A stretch of 64,000 nucleotides of DNA from positions 1 to 64,000 of the forward strand of contig JAHQVJ010000160.1 of assembly GCA_019634415.1 (NCBI GenBank), written 5' to 3'. Below, in pieces: positions 58,216 through 64,000 of this stretch (its first letter is position 1; each line of letters opens with the position of its first letter). The DNA comes from Myxococcales bacterium. Its GTDB lineage: Bacteria > Myxococcota_A > UBA796 > GCA-2862545. A program made the position numbers and the translations under genes. A model generated the notes under the pieces. The model did no database searches. It was not told where the DNA came from and saw nothing but the letters and a program-made list of their open reading frames with translations.

Positions 58216-58956
58216 CTATTCCCAGGCTCGCTGCACCAGCCAGACCACGTCGATGGCGAAGGAGCCCACCAAGATGATGGTGCCCGTGGCCGCCAGCGCC
58301 GGCCCGAACCACACGAGGCTCCACGGCGCCAGACACGCCAGCAGTGCGGTGACCCCCAACCCGCAGGCGATGGCCCGTCGAGGCGTGTGAGGCAGGGGCT
58401 TCGCCATGAAGGGGAAGACCCGCGTGGCCGCCAGGTACAGGTAGCGAGCCAGGCCTGCGAGCAGGACCCAGATCCCCGCCCGACCCAAGGTGAGCGCCAG
58501 GGCCGCCAGCACCAGGACCGTCAGCCCGTCGAGCTCCTCGTCGAGGCGGGCGCCGAAGGGAGAGGCCGTCCCGGTGGCCCGAGCCACGCGTCCGTCCACC
58601 CAGTCCAGGGCGAATGCCGCGCAGGCCAGCCCCACCAGCGCCCAAGACCAAAGCTCTGCCGCCGGCTCCAGCACGAACGCCGCCATCACCGACACCAACA
58701 CCGACCGCAGCAGCGTCAAACGATTGGCGGCTCCGAGCCGATGCAGCGTATGCTCCCGGAGGTGTGGGGCCACCAGGAGGAGGAGGAGAACGGGCACCGT
58801 TGCTGCCTTGCCGAAGGCGAGCAAGGACAAATCTGCCGTCTGAACGACCGCGACCACTGCGATTCCGATGAAGGTCAACGTCAGTAGACCGTCCCAGGCC
58901 GCATGGCGTACCAGGACCGGATAGACGTCGGCTTCAGCTCGTTCCCCTTGCATCAT
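58216..58956 (-). CDS. CDP-alcohol phosphatidyltransferase
   Basis: A 246-residue integral membrane enzyme of the CDP-alcohol phosphatidyltransferase family, which moves a phosphatidyl (or similar) group from a CDP-activated donor to an alcohol, as in phospholipid synthesis. The motif D-x2-D-G-x2-A-R-x8-G-x3-D-x3-D is complete: Asp118, Asp121-Gly122, Ala125-Arg126, Gly135, Asp139, Asp143. Six or so hydrophobic helices surround it. The alcohol acceptor cannot be told. The ATG at 58956 overlaps the start codon of the divergent RibD-like gene; a -10-like TATGAT on the minus strand is at 58980-58985 inside that gene. Confidence 0.9.
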   Translation of the reverse strand: MMQGERAEADVYPVLVRHAAWDGLLTLTFIGIAVVAVVQTADLSLLAFGKAATVPVLLLLLVAPHLREHTLHRLGAANRLTLLRSVLVSVMAAFVLEPAAELWSWALVGLACAAFALDWVDGRVARATGTASPFGARLDEELDGLTVLVLAALALTLGRAGIWVLLAGLARYLYLAATRVFPFMAKPLPHTPRRAIACGLGVTALLACLAPWSLVWFGPALAATGTIILVGSFAIDVVWLVQRAWE

Positions 58957-59788
58957 GACGACTCACCCAGCGACTTCGCATCATACAGACCCAGACCCCT
59001 GGTCCGCGCTCCTAGACGTGGCTCGCGGCGGGAATGGGGCGCCCTACCTCACACGATCTGGAGAAGGTTTCCAGATTCGGGCCGACGTGTCCGCGGCGGA
59101 TCAGGTGCTCCTGAAGCGCTACCTGCCCTTCCTGAAGCCCCACGACCTGCAGCGACCGGTGGTTCTCGCCCACCTGGCCCAGAGCCTCGACGGTCGGATC
59201 GCGCTGCCCCACGGCGAGTCCCAGTGGATCAGCGGCTCGGAGGATCTGGAGCACACCCACTGCCTGCGCGCCCTGGCCGACGCCGTGGTGGTGGGGGCGC
59301 TCACGGTGCAGCGCGACGATCCCCAGCTGACCGTGCGCCACGTCGCGGGTCCCTCGCCGCTGCGGGTGGTGCTCGATCCGAACCTGCGCCTCGACGGCAC
59401 GCAGCGCATCTTCAGCGACGAGTCCGCCCCCACCCTCTGGGTGAAGGGCTCGGTCGCCGGATCGGGCGAAGAGGAGCCCCACGTGAAGGTGATCGGGCTG
59501 CCCTGCACCGAGGGCCTGATGCATCCAGCCACCCTGCTCGACGCCCTGGCGGAGCGCGGTGTGAAGCGGGTGCTGGTGGAAGGAGGCGGGGTCACGGTGT
59601 CGCGCTTCCTCCAGGCGGGCTGCGTGGACCGGCTGCACCTGGTGGTGGCGCCGCTGCTCATGGGCGAAGGGCGCCCCGCGCTGTCGCTGCCGCTGGCGGA
59701 GACCCTGGCGCGCTGTCCCCGTCCGGCCACGCGCGTGGAGCCGCTGGGCAACGACTGGCTGTTCGACTGTGACCTGACGAGCACCTGA
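58955..59788 (+). CDS. RibD C-terminal-type (DHFR superfamily) reductase
   Basis: A 277-residue member of the RibD C-terminal/dihydrofolate-reductase superfamily, NADPH-dependent reductases acting on pyrimidine or pterin intermediates. Seen are AHLAQSLDGRIALPHGESQWISG (about 72-94), ALADAVVVGALTVQRDDPQLTVR (about 105-127), PLRVVLDPNLRL, the NADPH-binding LVEGGGVTVSRFLQAGCVDRLHL and PLLMGEGRPAL. There is no deaminase domain, so it is not a full RibD. It heads a six-gene operon with a PTPS-like protein, which favours a pterin role over riboflavin. Its ATG shares bases with the divergent CDP-alcohol gene start and no ribosome site is visible. The next gene overlaps its stop (TGATG). Confidence 0.87.
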   Translation: MTTHPATSHHTDPDPWSALLDVARGGNGAPYLTRSGEGFQIRADVSAADQVLLKRYLPFLKPHDLQRPVVLAHLAQSLDGRIALPHGESQWISGSEDLEHTHCLRALADAVVVGALTVQRDDPQLTVRHVAGPSPLRVVLDPNLRLDGTQRIFSDESAPTLWVKGSVAGSGEEEPHVKVIGLPCTEGLMHPATLLDALAERGVKRVLVEGGGVTVSRFLQAGCVDRLHLVVAPLLMGEGRPALSLPLAETLARCPRPATRVEPLGNDWLFDCDLTST

Positions 59789-60756
59789 TGGAAGCACGCG
59801 CCCTGTGGGTGGTGGGCCCATCGCAGGCGGAGCTGCGCACCGAGCAGCTCCCCGATCCGGCCGAAGGGCAGGTGCAGGTGCGCACCCGCTTCTCGGGCGT
59901 CAGCCGCGGCACGGAGGCGCTGGTGGTGCGCGGCGGCGTGCCCGACGACCAGCGCTCCCTCATGCGCTCGCCCCACCAGGTGGGGGACTTCCCCTGGCCC
60001 GTCAAGTACGGCTACTGCAGCGTGGGCCGCGTGGAGGCAGGGGCGCTGCCCGCAGGCACACCCGTGTTCTGTCTGCATCCCCACCAAGACGCCTACGTGG
60101 TGCACGCCACCGCCGCTCACCCGCTGCCCGAGGGCCTGCCGGAGGCCCGAGCCGTGCTGGCCGCGAACGTGGAGACGGCCCTGAACGTGGCCTGGGACCT
60201 GGGTGCAGGGCCTGGCGACCGCCTCACGGTGGTGGGCGCTGGGGTGGTGGGGGCCCTCACCGCCTGGGTGCTGGGCCAGCTGCCCGGAGCCGACGTGGAG
60301 CTGGTGGACGTGCGCTCCGATCGCCAGGCCCTGGCCGAGCACCTCGGCGTGCGCTTCGCGCTGCCCGACGCCGCGCGAGCCGATCGGGACGGCGTGGTGG
60401 AGGCCAGCGGCAGCGGGGCGGGCCTGCACACGGCCCTGCAGCTCGCCGGCTTCGAGGCCACCATCGCGGTGGCCAGCTGGTACGGCGACGCCGATGTGCG
60501 CGTGCCCCTCGGGGGCGCCTTCCACAGCCAGCGGCTCACCCTGCGCTCCACCCAGGTGGGCCACGTCGCCCCGCAGCGTGCTCCGCGCTGGAGCACGAGC
60601 CGGAGGCTCGAGGCCGCCCTGCGGCTGCTCGCCAGCGCCCCCGAGCTCGACGCCCTCGTCGACTCCGAGGGCTCCTTCGACGACGCCCCCACCGATCTGG
60701 TGCGCGTGGCCACGGGCCAGCCATCGGTGCTGTGCCACCGGATCCGCTATCCCTGA
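59788..60756 (+). CDS. Zinc-type alcohol dehydrogenase family (MDR) protein
   Basis: A 322-residue medium-chain dehydrogenase/reductase. The N-terminal catalytic domain (about 1-120) has FSGVSRGTEALVVRGGVP, where classical enzymes carry zinc ligands in GICGTD, and VKYGYCSVGRVEAG. The NAD(P)-binding Rossmann domain begins with LTVVGAGVVGALTAWVLGQLPG (about 144-166). No structural zinc Cys cluster is present, so it may be zinc-independent or use few metal ligands. It overlaps the RibD-like gene by one base (TGATG) and lies 17 bases before the PTPS-like gene. Its position between two pterin-type enzymes suggests it oxidises or reduces the side chain of a pterin, which is inference. Confidence 0.85.
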   Translation: MEARALWVVGPSQAELRTEQLPDPAEGQVQVRTRFSGVSRGTEALVVRGGVPDDQRSLMRSPHQVGDFPWPVKYGYCSVGRVEAGALPAGTPVFCLHPHQDAYVVHATAAHPLPEGLPEARAVLAANVETALNVAWDLGAGPGDRLTVVGAGVVGALTAWVLGQLPGADVELVDVRSDRQALAEHLGVRFALPDAARADRDGVVEASGSGAGLHTALQLAGFEATIAVASWYGDADVRVPLGGAFHSQRLTLRSTQVGHVAPQRAPRWSTSRRLEAALRLLASAPELDALVDSEGSFDDAPTDLVRVATGQPSVLCHRIRYP

Positions 60757-60773
60757 CACCTCGAGGACCTGAC

Positions 60774-61166
60774 ATGTACCGCGTGACCGTTCGCGACCGA
60801 GTGATGATCGCCCACAGCTTCCGCGGCGAGGTCTTCGGCCTGGCCCAGCAGCTCCACGGCGCCACCTACGTGGTGGAGGCCGAGTTTGCGCGCTCCGAGC
60901 TCGACGAGCACGGCCTGGTGGTCGACATCGGCCTGGCCCACGCAGCCCTGTCCGAGGTGCTCTCCGCCTTCGCCTTCCGCAACCTCGACGACATGCCGGA
61001 CTTCGAGGGCATCAACACCACCACCGAGTTCCTGGCGGGGGAGATCGCCCGGCGCATCGTGGGCCAGATCCGCGCAGGCAAGCTGGGCACCAGCAAGCTG
61101 GACGGACTCACGGTGGTGCTGCGGGAGTCGGACGTGGCATGGGCGTCGTTTTCCCTCGACCTCTGA
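60774..61166 (+). CDS. Atypical 6-pyruvoyl-tetrahydropterin synthase / QueD family protein
   Basis: A 130-residue protein of the PTPS/QueD family, which converts dihydroneopterin triphosphate to 6-pyruvoyl- or 6-carboxy-tetrahydropterin. Family pattern: MIAHSFRG with His14 (first zinc ligand), QLHGATYVVEAEF (about 26-38), GLVVDIG, and INTTTEFLAGEIARRI (the conserved E-x-x-A region). The active site differs: the second zinc motif HxH reads HGA (His28, Ala30), and the catalytic Cys normally just before it is absent. Either the enzyme uses other ligands or it runs different chemistry. The ATG at 60774 follows TCGAGGACCT. It overlaps the next gene by 28 bases. Confidence 0.85.
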   Translation: MYRVTVRDRVMIAHSFRGEVFGLAQQLHGATYVVEAEFARSELDEHGLVVDIGLAHAALSEVLSAFAFRNLDDMPDFEGINTTTEFLAGEIARRIVGQIRAGKLGTSKLDGLTVVLRESDVAWASFSLDL

Positions 61167-62065
61167 CCAAGACCAGCGCCCGCGCCTGGCTGTCGGTGGC
61201 CGTCACCGCGGCCTTGCTCGCCTGGCTCTTCTCCCGGATCGACGCGAGCCGCGCCTGGGCGCTGGTTCGCGGCGCCTCCCCGGGCTGGCTGCTGCTGGCA
61301 GCGGCCCTGGGTCCCGTGCAGATCGCGCTGTCGGCGGAGCGCTGGAAGCGAGCGGCCAACGCGCTACAGCTGCCGCTGCCTCGTCGCGAGGCGGTGGCCG
61401 AGTTCGCCCTGGGCACCTTCCTCAACCAGCTGCTGCCAGGCGGCGTCGCAGGCGACGCGGTGCGGGTGTGGCGGCAGCGCCGCGACGATCGGGAGCTGGG
61501 ACCCGTGCTGCGGGCGGCCGTCGCCGACCGCGCCTTCGGCGTGGGAGCGCTGTGCGGTGTGGTGCTGCTGAGCTTGCTCGCCTGGCCTTGGCTGCATCCC
61601 GGTGTGGCGCGTCCCACGGGCGCGGTGGTGGTGGCCGCGGGCGTAGCGCTGCTCCTGCTGCTCGCCGCCCTGGCTCCGGCGCGCACGCCGCTGTGGGGGC
61701 GCATCGCTCCCGATCTGCGCCGCGCGGTGCTCCATCCCTCGGTGGTCTGGGGGCAGCTCGGCATCAGCCTGTTGCTCACCGCCACCTTCATGTTGGGCTT
61801 CGCCGCCTGTGCGCAGGCGCTGGGACAAGAGCTGGGCATGGCCACGCTGACGGTGGTGCCCTGGTTGCTGCTGGCCATGTCCGTGCCCCTGAGCGTGGGG
61901 GGCTGGGGGCCTCGCGAGGCCACCGCCGTCGCCCTGCTGCCTGCGCTTGGGTGGTCGGCCGAGTCCGCCATGGCGCTGTCTGCATTGTACGGGCTCACCG
62001 CCCTGGCGGGTGCGGTGCCCGGCGCTCTGGTGCCCCTGCTTCCGCCTGCCTCGGAGGACGCATGA
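61139..62065 (+). CDS. AglD/LPG-synthase-type integral membrane protein (UPF0104)
   Basis: A 308-residue integral membrane protein with about eight helices, of the UPF0104 group related to the lysylphosphatidylglycerol synthase membrane domain and to AglD. Seen are FLNQLLPGGVAGDAVRVWR (about 101-119), the family's N-x-x-x-P-G-x-x-G-x-x-x-R loop, and PLSVGGWGPREATAVALL (about 244-261), its G-x-x-G-x-R-E signature. These proteins are often partners of glycosyltransferases in envelope-lipid or exported-glycan pathways. It overlaps the PTPS-like gene by 28 bases and the glycosyltransferase by ATGA, so it is tied to the operon. It may export or anchor a glycosylated product; this is inference. Confidence 0.88.
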   Translation: MGVVFPRPLTKTSARAWLSVAVTAALLAWLFSRIDASRAWALVRGASPGWLLLAAALGPVQIALSAERWKRAANALQLPLPRREAVAEFALGTFLNQLLPGGVAGDAVRVWRQRRDDRELGPVLRAAVADRAFGVGALCGVVLLSLLAWPWLHPGVARPTGAVVVAAGVALLLLLAALAPARTPLWGRIAPDLRRAVLHPSVVWGQLGISLLLTATFMLGFAACAQALGQELGMATLTVVPWLLLAMSVPLSVGGWGPREATAVALLPALGWSAESAMALSALYGLTALAGAVPGALVPLLPPASEDA

Positions 62066-63009
62066 TCCACCTGCTGTGCCCCGGCTCCCTCGAGCAGCGC
62101 ACCGGCGGCTACCTCTACGACGCCCGCCTCGTGCAGGGCCTTCGGGATCGCGGCCACGCCGTGCAGGTCCACGACGTGCAGGGGAGCACGGTGCCCGAGC
62201 TGTCGCCCCGTGGCCGCGTGATCGTGGACGGACTGGGCTGGCCCGACATCGCGGATGTGCTGGAGCAGCCCGCGCTCGTGATCGTACACAGCCCCCTGTG
62301 GCGGGAAGCCGCCGATCCTACCGCGTCGCGGGCCGCCGAGGAGCGAGCCTTGCAGCGGGCCGCGCGCGTGGTGTGCACCAGCCACCGCACCGCCTCCGAT
62401 CTGTCGATCACGCGTCCCTGCACGGTGATCGAGCCCGGTACCGATGCCGCTCCCCTGGCCTTCGGTGGCGGGGGTGGCCGGCTGCTGTGCGCCGCCACCG
62501 TCACGCCGCGCAAGGCCCACGACGTGCTCCTGCGCGCGCTAGCGAGCGTGCCCGGCGAGTGGCAGCTGCGCTGTGCCGGCTCCCGCACCCGGGATCGCAC
62601 CTGGGCGGCCCAGGTCACCGATCTGTGTGACCGCCTCGGGCTCACCGACCGCGTGCACTGGCTCGGGGAGCTCGGGTCCGACGCGCTGGCCGCCGAGTAC
62701 GCCACCGCCGACGTGCTCGTGCATGCCGCCCACTACGAGGGGTGGGGCATGTCGCTGGCGGAGGCCCTGGTGCGCGGACTGCCCGTGGTCAGCACGCCCG
62801 CTGGCCTCTTCGATACCCGCAGCCCCGAGGCCTGGGTGCGCGTGGAGCCTGGAGATCCGGCCGCCTTGGCCGAGGCGCTCGCAGCGATCCTCGCCGACCC
62901 GGAGCGTCGAGCGCACCTGCGACGAGAGGCCCTCGCCCTCGGTCTGCCCGACTGGCCCGACCAGGTGGCGCGCTACGAACACGAGCTTGCCCAGATGGAG
63001 ACCCCGTGA
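62062..63009 (+). CDS. Glycosyltransferase, family 1/4 type
   Basis: A 315-residue GT-B glycosyltransferase of the GT4 type, using a nucleotide-sugar donor. The N-terminal domain begins MIHLLCPGSLEQRTGGYLYDARLVQGLRDRGH, the linker has RVVCTSHRTASDL, and the donor domain has LLCAATVTPRKAHDVLLRAL (about 141-160) and the C-terminal motif HAAHYEGWGMSLAEALVRGLPVVST with the E-x7-E pattern. It overlaps the membrane protein and the methyltransferase genes by four bases each. In this operon the acceptor may be a pterin alcohol or a membrane lipid; the sequence does not show which. Confidence 0.9.
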   Translation: MIHLLCPGSLEQRTGGYLYDARLVQGLRDRGHAVQVHDVQGSTVPELSPRGRVIVDGLGWPDIADVLEQPALVIVHSPLWREAADPTASRAAEERALQRAARVVCTSHRTASDLSITRPCTVIEPGTDAAPLAFGGGGGRLLCAATVTPRKAHDVLLRALASVPGEWQLRCAGSRTRDRTWAAQVTDLCDRLGLTDRVHWLGELGSDALAAEYATADVLVHAAHYEGWGMSLAEALVRGLPVVSTPAGLFDTRSPEAWVRVEPGDPAALAEALAAILADPERRAHLRREALALGLPDWPDQVARYEHELAQMETP

Positions 63010-63770
63010 GCTTCTCGCCCGAGTGGCTGGCCCTGCGCGAGCCCTTCGATCACGCCGCCCGCAGCACCGAGCTGGCCCAGCGATTCGCTGCCGCCCTGCC
63101 CTCCGAGCCCCACCTCGTGGAGCTCGGCGGCGGCACCGGGTCCGGCATCCGCTGGCTCGCGCCGCAGCTCCAAAGCCCCCACCGCTGGACGCTGGTGGAC
63201 CACGATCCGGAGCTACTGGCGTGCGTGCCTGCGGAGCTCGCCGCCACCCACGCCCACGATCTGCGCCAGCTGCCGTCGCTGGACCTCGACGTGCAAGCCG
63301 TGAGCTGTCAGGCGCTCCTGGATCTGGTGGATGTCGGCTTCCTGATCGAGCTCGCCGACTGGCTCGCGCAGCGACAGCTTCCCCTGCTCGCCGCACTCAC
63401 GGTGGACGGCCGCGTGGACTGGCTCCCCGCCGATCCCGCCGATGCGGAGGTGGGTGCCGCCTTCCGGATCCACCAGCTCACCGACCGCGGCTTCGGCGCA
63501 TCGCCCGGCACCCGAGCCGCCGCCATCACTGCCGATCTGCTCACGGTGCGCGGCTACGCCGTGCAGACCGCCTCGGCGGACTGGCAGATCCCATCGACCG
63601 CGACCGACATGCTCGTGGCCATGATCGACGGCACGGCCCACGCCGCTGCCGAGATCCATCCCCACCCCGAGGTGGTGGAGGCCTGGCGGCAGCGACGGCT
63701 CGAGGTCGCGCGGCGCGGGCAGCTGTCGTTGATGGTGGGCCACACCGATCTGCTCGCCCTACCGCGCTGA
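63006..63770 (+). CDS. SAM-dependent class I methyltransferase
   Basis: A 254-residue methyltransferase. The SAM-binding motif I is HLVELGGGTGSGIRWL (about 36-51), with WTLVDHDPELL as motif II and SLDLDVQAVSCQALLDLVD as the motif IV region. It ends the overlapping run of six genes (GTGA overlap with the glycosyltransferase). Small-molecule or sugar methylation is likely. The GTG at 63006 starts the domain; no separate promoter is visible. The gap after it (63771-63827) shows no clear terminator. Confidence 0.87.
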   Translation: MSFSPEWLALREPFDHAARSTELAQRFAAALPSEPHLVELGGGTGSGIRWLAPQLQSPHRWTLVDHDPELLACVPAELAATHAHDLRQLPSLDLDVQAVSCQALLDLVDVGFLIELADWLAQRQLPLLAALTVDGRVDWLPADPADAEVGAAFRIHQLTDRGFGASPGTRAAAITADLLTVRGYAVQTASADWQIPSTATDMLVAMIDGTAHAAAEIHPHPEVVEAWRQRRLEVARRGQLSLMVGHTDLLALPR

Positions 63771-63827
63771 CGCGAGACCTCGGAGCGCCTGCAGACGATG
63801 CATCCGACGTGAGTGATACGTGGACGC

Positions 63828-64000
63828 GTGGAGCCGGAGACCCTCTTCTTCGAGACCTGTGTCGTCCACCTCGACCAACGTCGGCTCGAGCGAGGAGACG
63901 AGACCGTCCACCTCGCGTCCGCGGCAAGCTCGAGGCGAATCCGCGCAGGCCCGCCCACCTGCTGACCGTCTACGGCGTGGGCTATCGCCTGGAGGTGCGG
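63828..64000 (+). pseudogene. Remnant of a winged-helix regulator with internal deletion (runs off the window)
   Basis: From the GTG at 63828 the frame reads like the start of the winged-helix regulators in this window (LFFETCVVHLDQRRLERGDETVHL) and then hits TGA at 63963. From about 63914 the next frame reads RVRGKLEANPRRPAHLLTVYGVGYRLEVR, the last part of the same domain (compare LLTVHGEGYRFEP in the 28818-31880 gene). The middle of the domain, about 40-45 residues with the recognition helix, is missing and the frame is shifted. It is an internal deletion in a third paralog, or an assembly error. Any ATPase/TPR part would lie past the window end. Confidence 0.7.

Overview
The window is a 64 kb piece of a high-GC bacterial chromosome. 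It is densely packed, has no rRNA or tRNA genes, no CRISPR array and no recognisable insertion sequence. The gene content points to a Myxococcota-type (deltaproteobacterial) genome with moderate confidence: an MglA-like GTPase relative, many lipoproteins with very short signal peptides, PilZ and zinc-ribbon membrane proteins, paired MuiA/DUF4139 proteins, and very large winged-helix/ATPase/TPR regulators. This is inferred from gene families; no marker gene was compared.

Layout. 0.1-5.3 kb (minus strand): a bolA-grxD pair, then two tandem MuiA-family genes, the downstream one cut by an in-frame TAG, and an unknown gene. 5.4-16 kb: a prolyl oligopeptidase lipoprotein, a SWIM/SNF2 helicase, a CpaB-like pilus protein, an MFS transporter, a cyclophilin lipoprotein, a LolB-like lipoprotein, an alpha/beta-hydrolase lipoprotein and a DUF2846-like secreted protein. 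16-24 kb: recJ, a tail-anchored MglA-like protein with a broken P-loop, lgt, a PilZ protein, an SGNH protein and a single-pass membrane protein. 24-29 kb: a tightly linked sulfatase / HemF-like oxidase / sulfatase-fold set, then a fatty acid hydroxylase. 29-38 kb: two very large regulators separated by membrane proteins and a lipoprotein, then a YceI protein. 38-44 kb: a zinc metalloprotease divergent from a duplicated (Nma111-like) HtrA protease, and small surface proteins. 44-50 kb: a fatty acid beta-oxidation operon (thiolase plus multifunctional enzyme) with an operator-like dyad, a GT-C glycosyltransferase and a lipoprotein. 50-57 kb: a three-gene STAS / SpoIIE-phosphatase / BMP-lipoprotein operon divergent from a zinc-ribbon/TPR pair, then a hydrolase divergent from a TetR regulator. 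57-63.8 kb: a PH-domain protein, a CDP-alcohol phosphatidyltransferase, and a six-gene operon that looks like an undescribed pterin-type biosynthetic cluster (RibD-like reductase, MDR dehydrogenase, atypical PTPS/QueD, AglD-like membrane protein, glycosyltransferase, methyltransferase). The window ends in the remnant of a third winged-helix regulator.

Regulation. Several genes have an extended -10 (TGN-TANNNT) or a plain -10 box only 6-8 bases before the start codon and no Shine-Dalgarno, which suggests leaderless mRNAs. A palindromic element with the core ATCAACTCCGTTGAT occurs at two promoters 16 kb apart: that of the DUF2846-like gene and that of the double-winged-helix regulator itself. 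It is a candidate operator of an autoregulated circuit.
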